Of a stretch of 64,000 bases of DNA, positions 12,551 through 23,323 are shown in pieces. The stretch's first letter is position 1. Each line of letters begins with the position of its first letter. The DNA is taken from contig JAXRKP010000325.1 of assembly GCA_037039925.1 (NCBI GenBank), forward strand, positions 17,501 to 81,500, read 5' to 3'. The DNA comes from Doris montereyensis. Lineage: Eukaryota; Mollusca; Gastropoda; Nudibranchia; Dorididae. The notes under the pieces are model-generated. The model saw nothing but the letters and a program-made list of their open reading frames with translations, was not told the DNA's origin and made no database searches. The position numbers were made by a program, and so were the translations under genes.

Positions 12551-12780
12551 ATCACTTTTAAAAAGAACGAAAAACAAACAAAAAGGTTGCTTAAGTCGAT
12601 TTTCTTTACTCTTCCTCCATTTTAGTAAGGTGCAAATCTTAATGGGTCAGTGGTAAATTGCAGAGATGTCAAGAAACAGAAGGAAAATCAAATGCCGAAA
12701 ACTTCAAAATGGGGAAGAGTAAAAAAGAAAATTGACTTAAGCAACCTGTTTGTTTGTTTTTCGTTCTTTTTAAAAATGAT
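12551..12780. repeat. Fold-back MITE-like element, arms about 65 bp
   Basis: The left arm (12551-12616: ACTTTTAAAAAGAACGAAAA, GGTTGCTTAAGTCGATTTTC) is the reverse complement of the right arm (12712-12780: GAAAATTGACTTAAGCAACC, TTCGTTCTTTTTAAAAATG). The middle ~95 bases include CCATTTT and CAAAATGG and continue the symmetry weakly. GATC lies at each outer boundary. It has no coding capacity. Confidence 0.75.
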
Positions 12781-13145
12781 CTAGATTGTCTATAAACATT
12801 GCTTTACAGGCTACTTCACATTTATAAGTGGATATCAACTTGAGTGGAAATATTGCTCCTTTTGGGGGGGGGGGGGGGGGGGGGGTTGGATGGAACCTTG
12901 AAAAAAAAAACCCAACCCCATCGACTCAGATGAAAATCAGTCAAGCATCTTTAAGTAATTGGATTCCACGTTATCCTCAAATCGTTTTTGTTCTGTTACT
13001 TGTTGTTACTGACATGTCATATATTTAGATTTTGTAAGAGTTCTTCTCTTATACGTCTTTTCTGTCATTTTTCACTCAATCTTTAGAGATTGGTAGTAGT
13101 AGTTCTTTGACCTGGTTTGTGAGATGACAGAGTCAGCAACGCTAA

Positions 13146-13254
13146 ACATGGCAAACAAGACCAGTGCCGATAATGCAACTGCGTTCGTCTCAGGATGTGT
13201 CAGCTGATTTCTGGTCGCCTTGTCCTAGAGGGGGAACTGCTTTTGTCCCATCCG
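13146..13254 (+). CDS. Candidate BRCA2 N-terminal exon
   Basis: The + frame gives LRSSQDVSADFWSPCPRGG and continues to VPS at donor TCCG|GTATGA (exon end 13254), leaving one G. That G restores GAT at the start of the next exon (13820), giving VPS-DVENRTLESP in phase, which is the main support. The acceptor is not clear; the open frame begins after a stop at about 13143-13145. No domain is recognisable. Confidence 0.35.
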
Positions 13255-13461
13255 GTATGAATCAACTCAACTACCCCTTTTTGTTGTTTTTTGTGCTTCA
13301 CTTCATGGTATTTTCTTCTTCTGCCCAACAACACCTTTTGGATTTTGTCTTTGAATAGAACTGATGCTGAAAGCACGCAGGCAATGATCATCTGTAGAAT
13401 TGATTGATTTTTTAAAACATTTTCGCTCTTCATGCAGATTAAAATAGCTTTCAAGCCTTTT

Positions 13462-13682
13462 AAATGTATTTTAATAGTATAATAGTGATAATAATGACGA
13501 TGATAATAATATTAATGATAATAGTAATAAGGATAATAATAATAATGATGATAAAGATAATAATACTAATGATAACGATAATGGTAAAAATAATAATACT
13601 GATGATAATAATAATAATGATGATAATAGTAATAATAACAATGATAATAATAGTGATAATGAGAATAATAATAATACTAATA
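13462..13682. repeat. GAT/AAT trinucleotide microsatellite
   Basis: The tract is imperfect (GAT/AAT)n over about 220 bases and is open in both directions as poly-Ile/Met. These frames are artefacts. Confidence 0.9.
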
Positions 13683-13819
13683 CTGTGCACTCACAGTGTT
13701 TACATCATCCAGTGATAAATGCCCAGTAGCACTTCATATTGGCTTTGTGTCACTATTTTCTTTTTCTTTGTATTTTTGGTTTTGAAATTGTTTCACGTCT
13801 TAGAATTTCTACATTTTAG

Positions 13820-13904
13820 ATGTCGAAAACCGAACCTTGGAAAGCCCATGCATGTCTAATGTGCTGCTCTCATCTTTGAACTCACCAGACCTTCTACTCA
13901 ACAG
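13820..13904 (+). CDS. BRCA2: BRCA2 N-terminal exon
   Basis: Acceptor ACATTTTAG|ATGTCG and donor CAACAG|GTAGAT enclose 85 bases. In phase with the previous candidate exon it reads DVENRTLESPCMSNVLLSSL and then NSPDLLLN. This resembles the human BRCA2 stretch around [20 protein letters not shown]. The family fold here is disordered, so the match rests on pattern and on gene order. The exon leaves AG, which does not match the phase of the exon at 14874, so a small exon or an indel may lie between. Confidence 0.5.
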
Positions 13905-13967
13905 GTAGATTTTGATTTGATTTTGTTCTTCTTCTGCAATCTTCAGTATCACTGTTGCCTCCTCTCA

Positions 13968-14292
13968 TTAGTGGGGACTCGGTAGTTCAGAAGCAAAGGT
14001 GTCAGCCTCTCAACCCAAAAAAGGCAGTGGGTTTGAATCCCACTAACGGTTGAAAAATTGCCTCACATTTTTTTTAGCAATAACTTCCCTCCCCTGGTTC
14101 AGGTAGGTGGATCGACACCTAGTCTCATCGGAGACGGACAATAAAAAGAGGTTCCCATGTACAGATCACAACACTGTGTGCGTTAAAGATCCCTTGACTG
14201 ATTACATGGCGGTTGGGGCAAAATTAAAAATCCTACCAACAAAAACCCGAGATCACTTTAGTTGTGGATGTGGATAAATGAAATCAAACAAA
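13968..14292 (+). mobile_element. SINE-2, nearly full length, plus strand
   Basis: It begins GGGGACTCGGTAGTTCAGAAG and has the B-box-like GGGTTTGAATCCC, CAGGTAGGTGGATCGACACC, ATCGGAGACGGACAATAAAA, CAGATCACAACACTGTGTG and GATCCCTTGACTG. It ends TTGTGGATGTGGATAAATG plus an AAATC-like tail. This is one of the most complete copies. Confidence 0.85.
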
Positions 14293-14502
14293 CCTCTCAT
14301 TAGAAAAGAGATATTCAGAGCATAGTCCCTGACTTGATTGTCAGTGTGAAGGGTTTCCTTAGTAGTAAATGTATAGAAGAATGTCATGGGTGGGTGCATG
14401 CTAGAATGGCAATCTTTATAGTCAATATGTGAAGAGGAATTTTTATATCAGGTAAATGCTAGTGTGCGATTTTCGTATATATGTATATATATATATATAT
14501 GT

Positions 14503-14722
14503 AAATGCTCGGTGGCGAGCGGTTAGGCTGCACGGACTGGATATCATGATGTCCCGAGTTTGAATCCTAACAATGCTAGGAGGGCCTGGCGTTGTGTTCC
14601 TTGGGAAAAGACACTTTACATGCATTTTCGCTACACTCTATCCAGGTCCAAATAGGTACACAAGCTCTAGTTTGGGAGTAAAAACATGCGTCAGACTAAC
14701 GTAGTATGAGATTTCCACGGTA
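14503..14722 (+). mobile_element. SINE-1, 5' half, plus strand
   Basis: The tRNA-like head (CGGTGGCGAGCGGTTAGGCT at 14510, B-box CGAGTTTGAATCC at 14557) is followed by TGTTCCTTGGGAAAAGACAC and AGTTTGGGAGTAAAAACATG. The 3' part is lost. A (TA)n run lies just upstream at 14478-14500. Confidence 0.8.
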
Positions 14723-14873
14723 AAAGTAAAGGCAGGCTTGACAATGGTTGACAGCTTGAGAGTCTGTTAACACTGGAGAAAGTGTCACGCTTGCGGAACA
14801 ATTTTAAGTTGTTTATCTTATCATTATCTTAATCCTACCTTTACTACTGACAGCAGTTGCGTTTCTCTTACAG

Positions 14874-15003
14874 CCCTCTGCCCCCGCTCGAGGACGTCAT
14901 TGGAGCGCCTGGCTACCAATCAAACTGACATCATGTGGACGAGTGCCATGGCCACCCCCGCTGTTGATGACAATGCTTCGATTCTTAGCGACTCAGATTG
15001 GAG
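14874..15003 (+). CDS. BRCA2: BRCA2 N-terminal exon with conserved Trp-Ser motif
   Basis: Acceptor TTTCTCTTACAG|CCC and donor TTGGAG|GTAATG enclose 130 bases. The frame reads LCPRSRTSLERLATNQTDIM, then WTSAMATPAVDDN. This aligns with the human segment [25 protein letters not shown], including the D-M-W-(T/S)-S-x-(L/M)-A-T-P core. That core is a recognised conserved patch of the BRCA2 N-terminal region. The reading frame is intact across the exon. Confidence 0.7.
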
Positions 15004-16139
15004 GTAATGCAGGCTTTCCAAACTCCATGAACAAATTCATAATAAACAGTACGAAAATTAGATCTAGCTACGAAAATATAAATCAAAAGTGTTGGCCCTG
15101 TGGTTTTTATTATTTAAGAATCAAAAGTGGAAGGACTTAACAGGAATTCCCATGATAGGGAGAGGAAGTCTGTTTTTCGTGGCCTATAGCCTGGTATAGG
15201 GTGAAAAAGCAATGGTAATGATAAAATGTCGTTCAAAGCTTTTAATTTGTTTCAAAGAAATTTCCAGCTATGTTCTAAAACATTGCTTTTTCTTTGTTTT
15301 CCTAGTTTGACAGATTTGTTACAAAATGTGTGGATCTGACAAAACCAGTCGTAAAATGAACATTTTCCAAATGCGTTTCTTTTGGTAGTTATCTTTGGTG
15401 TGCATATACTCGTTTGCCCAATGTGTTCTGAACATTTTAAATTTTATTGGGTTGAATTTTGAAGAAGGAACAATTTTTGTAAGAAGAATTTTAAGAATGC
15501 AGGAAACTTCATTTTGAGAAATTGTTTCAAAGAAAATTTCCAGTTATGTTCTAAAGCATGCCTTTTAAACACATATTTAGGCCATTTCAAAGGAAAATAA
15601 TTCATCAGGGTGTTCTTAAAAGATAATCTTAACCGAAAATGCAAAGCACCCAATTTTCATAAAAATTGACCTCGCTCATAATTTCCCTATTTTTCTTAGC
15701 TCGAACTCTGTTCACCTTACAACAGGTTTTGTCAGATCCACAGCCAATGCTTTTAAAGCCGCTTTTGTTCATAACAAAAATGATGATACATTCAATTTCA
15801 AAAAGGAGTTAAATTTAAAAATTTTTGGAAAGAAAAAAATTAAAAATATGAGCTTTAAGTAAGAGAAATTAAATTTAAAGAAAACAGTATAAAAATATGA
15901 GCTTTTGGAAAGAGAAATTAAATTTAAAAGATAAAAAATATGATTTAACAAGAAAACAGTATAAAGATATGAGCTTTTGGTAAGAGAATTTGAATTTAAA
16001 AAGAACTAAAGTATAAAAATATGATCTTTTGGTAAGATCTCATATATATATATATATATAAGGGATTTGAATGAAATTTTATTGAATCAGTTTTAGATAA
16101 AACAGTTTAATGATGCATCATGATATTTCAAGAAGCTAA

Positions 16140-16412
16140 TTTATATCAGATATAGCCCTGCCAGCAGTTGTAATTTTTTTTTGAGCAAAATCTCCCCTCC
16201 CTGGTCCAGGTAGGTGGGTCGACACCTAGTTCCATCGAAAACGGATGATGAAAAGGAGGTCCCATGTGCAGATCACAACACTGTGTGCACGTTAAAGATC
16301 CCTTGGCTGATTATAGCCAAAGGCGGTCCAGAAAAGTAAAAAAATCCAACCAACAAAAACCCGAGATCACCTTAGTATGTAGGCTGTGTAAATCAGGTAA
16401 ATCAAATCAAAA
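16140..16412 (+). mobile_element. SINE-2, 5'-truncated, plus strand
   Basis: It enters at TGCCAGCAGTTGTAATTTTT and carries CAGGTAGGTGGGTCGACACC, TCCATCGAAAACGGATGATG, CAGATCACAACACTGTGTGC, AAAGATCCCTTGGCTG and GAGATCACCTTAGTATG. It ends in repeated AAATC. Confidence 0.8.
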
Positions 16413-16467
16413 TCTGTATTAGTATTATGAACGTCGTCAAATCGATTTCCTTTCCTCACTCTTTCAG

Positions 16468-16538
16468 AGAAACAGACTCCCTCGGACCAAGCCGTACAAT
16501 CTCCTGGAGTCTCCATAGTAGAAGCTGTGAATCGCAAG
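16468..16538 (+). CDS. Candidate BRCA2 exon following 14874-15003
   Basis: Acceptor CTCTTTCAG|AGAAAC and donor CGCAAG|GTAACG enclose 71 bases. The most protein-like frame is EKQTPSDQAVQSPGVSIVEA, comparable in position to human BRCA2 after SSTVLIV. The phase carried from 15003 instead opens a different stop-free frame (RETDSLGPSRTISWS). Either one indel is present or the less familiar frame is real. Confidence 0.4.
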
Positions 16539-17473
16539 GTAACGTTTTTCTCTGAAACAATTCATCAACCCGTGATAACCCACAGTGTCCTCCTTGAAGA
16601 TCAATTCTTTTAGTCAGTAGTCCTCTGCCTATAACAACAGGACTGCTCGGACTGACACGTCACCACTGCTATACTTGATCCCTGTTACAGACAGGTCGGA
16701 AGGGTAGATAACCCGCAGCCTTGGAATGATAGTGTCAAAGAAGCACACCATGCACCTTTACTTAGTGTGTGTTCTTCCTTCAAACAACGCATCAAGGGTC
16801 CTTGACCCTTATCTAAAAGTATTTTGGCTCATTTTAGTGTCAGGGCAGGGCAGCCTGGCTATATATAACAGTCAGACTCGGCTATAATAGTGATCTATTA
16901 GCGGTCAAAGCTGAAAAAAATAAACATGAAACAAAACAAAAACAACAAAAACCCCACAAAAAAGTCTACACAAATACGCAAAGGCCCGAAAAGCCTAATA
17001 CTATATGTAGTTACGCCATTATACGGTGTATACAATATACAGTACCAGTTTTATTATCAGAGATGTCACTTTTCCGAACTTTCCGAATTCCGAAATTGAA
17101 AATCTTGTCCAGAAGTGATAATCAATGTGAAATTTACAAGTTACAGATTTTTTTCCCCCTTATATGAGCTTAGTCAGATTTTGTCATCAATCTGAGGACA
17201 AATGTGAAGAATAACAAAAATAACGCTCAGAGTAAAGAAGATACCGGCGTGCATGTCCGAACATTCGTCCCCCGAGCCCAAGACTAGTTTCATACGCAAC
17301 AATTTGAACTTGAGCCTGAAACTGAAAAGAATTTGGTTCATGTTACTCTTGTATTGGGATAATGGGATCCCGTCTTCGGACTAAGACGACATCTCGGATG
17401 CAATATAAAGTTTAACGGCAGTTTGACGCACTGGTTGCCTGTCTATTGGTGCAATGAACCTGGCCAGGTTTAA

Positions 17474-18165
17474 CTCATAGACTACCATTGTCGCACGGGT
17501 GTGATCACGCTACACTTACGCCATATTGTTGCACATGTGCGATCAAAGCATTGCCGTGTCATAACTATGGAAAGATCGCGTATACGCAAAGTACCATTGC
17601 GGTGTTCATAGGAGCATCTTCTAGGCTTATTATTATTCTTCTGTTTCAGACCGTTTAATGAACAAGCTCTCTAATGTGAACATTGGGTTGATTTGTTAAT
17701 GTAATTCCACCTAGATTTTTTTACTGCTGGCAGTGCAATCCCTTCGACTAAACCCGTTTTCTTTGCCAACGTACAAAACAACTACTACCACTAGTACTAA
17801 AAAGTAGATCTACAAGTCAGAAACAGCATAGAGAGAGATGACGGTTTAAATGTTGTTGATCAGTTTATTCCGATGCTCATCAGTTTCCAATCATTGTTTT
17901 CATCTATTTACTGATGGAAGTAGTGTATTGTGTGAATGGAGTCTTCATCCTTTCTATGAAAAAGATTTTAGCTTTTCAATTTCACCCTTTCATTCATCCC
18001 CACTCAGACAAACTCACGACACATAGCCAATTTTTATTGGTGCCAATATAAAGTTTAATCTCCTATGAACAATATGTTTAAATAATGAAGAAAGTGATAA
18101 CATTTAGCAAAAAGTTATGAATTTTTTAAACACACCCTACTTTTTGGGTACCCACACCATAATCT
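17474..18165 (-). mobile_element. piggyBac-like non-autonomous element, truncated
   Basis: It begins with TTAA (17470-17473) and the terminus CTCATAGACTACC. Along its length it is the reverse complement of the complete element at 56249-56902: shared GCGTATACGC, AAGATCGCG, TTTGCCAACGTACAA, AAGTAGATCTACAAGTCAG, and TTTGGGTACCCACACCATAA near 18150. The second terminus is lost, since similarity ends at about 18160. No transposase is present. Confidence 0.7.
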
Positions 18166-18261
18166 GACCCATAGCATCCTCATGTCACTTAGAAACGTTC
18201 AATTACATAAATTTATAGTTCCTATGATGACCTGACACTAAATCAGTATAGACATGTAGTG

Positions 18262-18486
18262 CTAAAACCCAAGGTAAAAGACCAAAAGGCAGACCTCAGA
18301 GAAAGTGGGAAGAAGATATAAAAGAGCCACTAAAGCAAAGAAATTTAACTTTCACAGAAGGAAACAGAAAATATTGTCAGGACAGGGCAGCCTGGAATTT
18401 TTTTTAATTTTGGGCATCTACTAAGTCCATATACTTGAGGGTAGAACTAGAAGTAGAACAGGAACTGAGAAAGAAAGAAAGAAAGT
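18262..18486 (+). mobile_element. LINE-A 3' end fragment
   Basis: It has the C-terminal codons and 3' UTR of the non-LTR family seen at 62-64 kb: AAGACCAAAAGGCAGACCTC, GTGGGAAGAAGATATAAAAG, CAGGACAGGGCAGCCTGGA. It ends in a GAAAGAAAGAAAG tail at 18468-18486. The translated part encodes the family's R-P-K-G-R-P and W-E-E-D-I-K motifs. Confidence 0.75.
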
Positions 18487-18524
18487 AAATTCTAATAAAA
18501 CAATCACACAAAGCTTGCATATTC

Positions 18525-18550
18525 TTCTCTCTCTCTCTCTCTCTCTTTCT

Positions 18551-18615
<65 letters not shown>

Positions 18616-18650
18616 GATTCTCTCTCTCTCTCTCTGTCTCTCTCTCCCTT
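18525..18650. repeat. (CT)n microsatellite
   Basis: About 120 bases of CT with a few interruptions. The Arg/Glu-rich minus-strand frame is an artefact. Confidence 0.95.
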
Positions 18651-18828
18651 ATTTCTTTTAAATGAATAAATTATATCTCCCTCCCTTATTCTATTGTAAA
18701 AATGTAATGTAAAAAATCCATGACAAATGAAATAGTTTCTGAATGATTTTGAGATCATAGTGCTGTCCTTAATAAGTAGCTTCATTTCCCTTTAATATCT
18801 TTTCTATACTTTTAAATGAGTATTCCAG

Positions 18829-21800
18829 AGAAAGTTGTTTTCTCCTGGACAGCTGCTGTCGAGGACGACTCCCTCAGCCAGGCCTTGGAAGCAGAAGATG
18901 TTGGAGATGGAGATGTTACGATCGAGACGAGGAAGAGGAAGATGATCTCTCTTGTATAATTGCGAGGGTGGCCTGGATTTCTTCCGAGAGAAGAGCATGA
19001 CGGCGGTTGATAAAGATTTGTCCTATTTAGAACAGGCAGAGTTGTTAAAAAAAATGGAGTGTATCAAAACTGGCAGTGGAAATCCTATCAATGTGATTGA
19101 AACTTCAAATGAGATTAATGATTGTTCAGATGATAACAACAGAGACGGTAGAAGCATCCAAAGAGCCGTCTTTTGTGCCGATGAGAAATTAAAAATGAAG
19201 ACTGCTGTAGTTGATCACGAGAAAACGGTTTACAAAGAGTCTGTACTTCAACCTGAACACAGTCGGAACCAAAGAATCTGTCAGGTGGCAGTGGCGAAGG
19301 AACGGGAACACAATGCAGATTATCATCAGATATTGGTAAAGGCGTCCCATTAGTCACAAGCAAAAAACAATTACATTTGAGGTAGAATCTGTCACAATGG
19401 AGCAAACTGAGAATAAAAGAAGCGGCCGTGTGAATGAGCCTACAGAGGGGCCTGGGGATCTAAAGGTGGCACCTAGAAAAAGATCACATCGTCAATGTGC
19501 TCAATGCATTATTCAGTAGCTCTGAGAGTTCACAAGAAGAAGACCTACGGCAAGAACCAAGAGATATAAACTGTGATACTTTGCTTGCACTTGACCAAGA
19601 TAAAAGAGTACACGTTCTATTGTGAATGGAGGTAGTAGGAGTAAGGCTGAAGAAAATGTGAAGGAGATAATGGCGGCGGATAATGCAAACATCATTTCAG
19701 GCGTAGAACTGAAAGATGTTAGTAGTGGCAATACTGTTGAAGAAAAGCCGGAAGAGGTTGTGGAAGATGATACTCTAGGAGACGCAGAGTGTCTCGTGGC
19801 TATGATGGCTGAAGCTGATAGTGGAAGTGGTGGTTGGTGTGATGACCTTTCAAGCAAGTTCGAGGTCAAAGGAAGCAAAGGCAAGAAGAAGGGAAAGATT
19901 GTTGTTGTTGCTAGATTGAAAGAAGACGAATTCAATGATGTTGGTAGATTTGCTACAGTGAAGAAGACGGTCTCAAACCAACCAATGTGTGTGCTGGAAT
20001 CTGCGATTGTCATTGCCAGTGAAGCATCGACTAGTACCACAGATTTACCAGCCGGTCATGCGGCGAATCGGATTATATCTCCCTCGTTATCGGCTCATCA
20101 GTGCGGTTCAGCGTCAAATGCTTTGGTTTCTGTAGCAGCACCAGCAAGAGGCAGGGTTTTATCTATACTCAAAACTCCCAACACCCCAAAGACTTTGTGT
20201 AAAAAGAAAGTGCGGTTTAGTCCTGTAGCGTTGGATCCTGAAAAAGACCTCCACCTCCCTGACGACGTTGATGTCCAGGCAGAAGGTAAAAGGAGCCAAT
20301 TTCTCAAACAACCGGAAGTCAGTCTTGTCGCTGCTTCACACTCTCATGATGATTCGCATGTCCGTCAAAATCCTACCCCCATCAACAGCGATATGATCAA
20401 CAATGCTGATTCTACTAGTGAATTCTTTTGCTTGTCCAACAACGATGAATATTTTCATGAGGTTGAAGGTGCTCACGAAGAGAAGTTGGATGAACTTTTA
20501 AGTTCTCAGGTTGAAGGTTACTCGTTTGCCAATGAAAGTTTTGAGGAAGTCGCCTTCTCTGAAGCTGAAGCCACCTTGCACCCGGTTTCAAACAGCGCAT
20601 GGCGAGGTGATTCTAAAGTTGCATCATTGCCAATTCAAAATGAGGACCATAACCGTTGTTTAAAAAATCCCTGTCAAACCAGAGCTGGTACCCTTGCAGT
20701 AGATCATAAAGATTCAATTTGTTCATCAGATTGTGAAGATGTCTCTTTCACCGTCAAGCCGTCGCTGTCGTCACAGGTTCAAGGTCGAGAACAACTCCCT
20801 TTGAATAAAATATATGATTCGTCAGATAAAGCAAATGTCGAAGCTAACTGTATTGACGATGATGAAGATGAAAGTATCTATCTAGCAGCGATGATTGCTG
20901 AAAATTCGGACGCAGGTAAAGATGCAACATTTAAAACTGTTCATCGGCCTAAGAAGAGTGGCGCCTTTGAGAACGACGATCCAGATAGTGACATTGAAAT
21001 GATGGAGGCGTTTACTGAAGAAACATTAGAGATGAGTACCACAAGAAAGGGGAAAGGTCCAGCGATAAAGGAAGAGCTAGAGCCAATATCTTCCACTGGA
21101 ATGTTGAATGAGTTTGAGAAACCCTCATCTGGTAGTGAAAGAGTCCGTAGTCCGTCTTCTTGGAGCCTGAAGCAAAACGTCTAAAGAAGTCTATGCTATC
21201 TGACATCTCACATGAGTCGGCTAGTGGTTCTATTGACACGTCTTCAACAACGTTGGTAAGTTCTGGCCAATCAGAACAAACTGCGAATTCAGATTCAAAA
21301 GCGATATTGAGTAGAGACTCCAGTTCTTGTCTTTCAGCCCAACCTCATCACCGTGCCACTGCCAAACCTGATAATGCGTTATTTTCAAAACCTCGAAAGT
21401 TTTTATACCCAACCAAGGATCAGATTTCAAAAAGTTTCTGGTACAACTACACCAGATAGCAAGACAGTTCTTATGACAATAACAACAGTCAAGACGGAAA
21501 GTCCCGTGATGAAGAAAACTTCGTGGTCATGTTTGAAAAATGCAGAAGTCCGTGCCACCAGAGAGAAACTTGCCGTTGACGTTGAGGATATCATTATCAA
21601 CCCAAATGCATCTGCCATGTCGAAATCCTCGGCCCCAAACTCAGCAGCCAACAACATGAAGGAAAGTGATGATTCCCTGGTTCCCTGTCCGTTCCCGAAG
21701 GAAGTTGTACAGGTCATCAAGGAAATGTTGAGTCTTTTCTTCATGATACTACAGAGGCCAACGAGGAGAAGAAGAGGAAGAAGCTGATGATAGTTGGCGG

Positions 21801-21889
21801 AAATCAGACGGTGGATGATGAAAGCCTTGACGTCAGTCTATCACTTCCGCACAAGCCAGACTGTCCTGCCTCTGAAGTGAAGCATTTCG
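18829..21889 (+). CDS. BRCA2: BRCA2 large central exon, pre-BRC region, with frameshifts
   Basis: The acceptor is TATTCCAG|AGAAAG at 18829 and the donor TTTCG|GTATTT at 21889. The leftover G joins in phase to the next exon at 23324 (KHFG-FAKF). The start reads VEDDSLSQALEAEDVGDGD, comparable with human EEDSFSLCFSK. The longest clean stretch is about 520 codons (19622-21184): acidic, Ser-rich, disordered-looking, with KKVRFSPVALDPEK (20204-20245). That resembles human SRKVQFNQ and contains an RVxF-type KVRF. The patches LVAMMAEAD (about 19795) and LAAMIAENS (about 20882) repeat one short motif. The frame is broken near 18950, 19350, 19500, 19615, 21170, 21400 and 21780 although coding character continues. 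The protein recruits RAD51 in homologous recombination (family knowledge). Confidence is for exon identity, not for intactness. Confidence 0.7.
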
Positions 21890-22231
21890 GTATTTACAAG
21901 AGAATTTTATTTTTTTACTTTAGGATGGAAGTTTTTTTTTCTCATAATTTTGGGGTTGTTTTTTTTTACACAAAACAAAAGGAAATATTTTTTATCCTTT
22001 AATTTTAGTGATTTTTTAAGGAAATATTTAGCAACTGTTCTTTTTGTTTTTAAACTTGTGTTTTTATTTGAAGGGTTGAATGAAAGAGTAAAAAAACCCC
22101 AGCCTTCTGTCCCAATTTTAAAACGAAATAAAGATCATTAAAACTTTTCACCGCAGGATCATATTCAGCCAACTGTCAATAAGATTCTTAAACACATTTT
22201 GTGATGTAAAATATTTCCATCTATATTTTGT

Positions 22232-22555
22232 CTGGGGGATACGGTTGTCCAGAGGCAAGGTGTCGGCTTCTCAACCTAAAGGTAGTGGGTTTGAGCCCTG
22301 CCAACGTTTTGCAAAATTTTCTCGATTTTTATTTATAACAAAATCTACCCACCCTTGTCCAGGTAGGTGGATCAACAACCTGGTCCCATCAGAGACGGAC
22401 GATAAAAAGGAGGTCCCGTGTGCAGACAGAACACAACACTCTGTACACGTTAAAGACCCCTTGGCTGTTTACAGGGCAGTCCGGGCTAAATTAAAAATTC
22501 TACTAAAAATCCTGAAATCGCCTTAGTTGTGGATGTGGGTAAATCAAATCAAATA
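22232..22555 (+). mobile_element. SINE-2, full length, in a BRCA2 intron
   Basis: It opens GGGGGATACGGTTGTCCAGA, then GGTGTCGGCTTCTCAACC, B-box-like GGGTTTGAGCCC, CAGGTAGGTGGATCAACAAC, AGAGACGGACGATAAAAAGG, ACACGTTAAAGACCCCTTGG and TTGTGGATGTGGGTAAATC, with an AAATC repeat at the end. Confidence 0.9.
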
Positions 22556-22989
22556 TTACTGTTTTACTGTCTCCCAAGGACCTAGTTCGAAGGTGGTCAC
22601 CACTGTACCATATTGCACAAGAAGAGCAAAAGGTGTGGTGTGTGTGTCCCAAACACTGTAGATTTATGCCTCCACATATTTGTATGTGTAGAGTGTTTAC
22701 TGATGGGCCACTCAGTTACAAGGTGGGATAAATCTCTTCATCATGTCCTACCACTACAACACCGCCCATCCCAGTCTCTCTTTCTTCCTCCCCTTTCTGA
22801 TGTAAGCTAGCGGTGGCTCTGGTCATCGGCATCATGTCTCTTCACCATGTATTTCAGATTATGCATTTCGAGTGTGCCTTCGTCAGTTTCAGTACAGGTT
22901 AAATGTCAAATTTTGGAGGAAAACAAATTTTAGTTTAAAATTTGGCAAGCAGATCTATAGCTGTGTCTGCAGCAACCTAGGAGAGTATT

Positions 22990-23270
22990 ATTTCGATTTA
23001 CTCTCATGATCAATGTGTTATATTGTATTGTTTATATGTTAGTATGATCAATGTGTTATATTGTATTATTTATATTATGTTAGTGTGATCAATGTGTTAT
23101 ATTGTAATGTTTATATGTTAGTATGATCAATGTGTTATATTGTAATGTTTATATGTTAGTATGATCATTGTGTTAATGTGTTTATATTGTATATCATTGT
23201 GTTATATTGTATTGTTTTCATATGTTAGTATAATCATTGTGTTATATTGTATTGTTTATATGTTAGCAAA
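22990..23270. repeat. Tandem repeat of about 41-48 bp just upstream of the BRC exon
   Basis: Six or seven copies of GATCAATGTGTTATATTGTA followed by TTGTTTATATGTTAGT run through the intron. They end about 50 bases before the acceptor at 23324. The short open frame starting at 23161 is repeat plus exon read-through. Confidence 0.85.
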
Positions 23271-23323
23271 ATTTTGCACAAAATATGCAGCGCCTTCTAT
23301 TTTTTTACTTCTGTTTTTTTCAG

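Noticed and set aside
19513..20040. Minus-strand 175-codon frame
   Set aside because: It is the shadow of the 520-codon + strand BRCA2 frame, whose composition and KVRF patch are the more credible.
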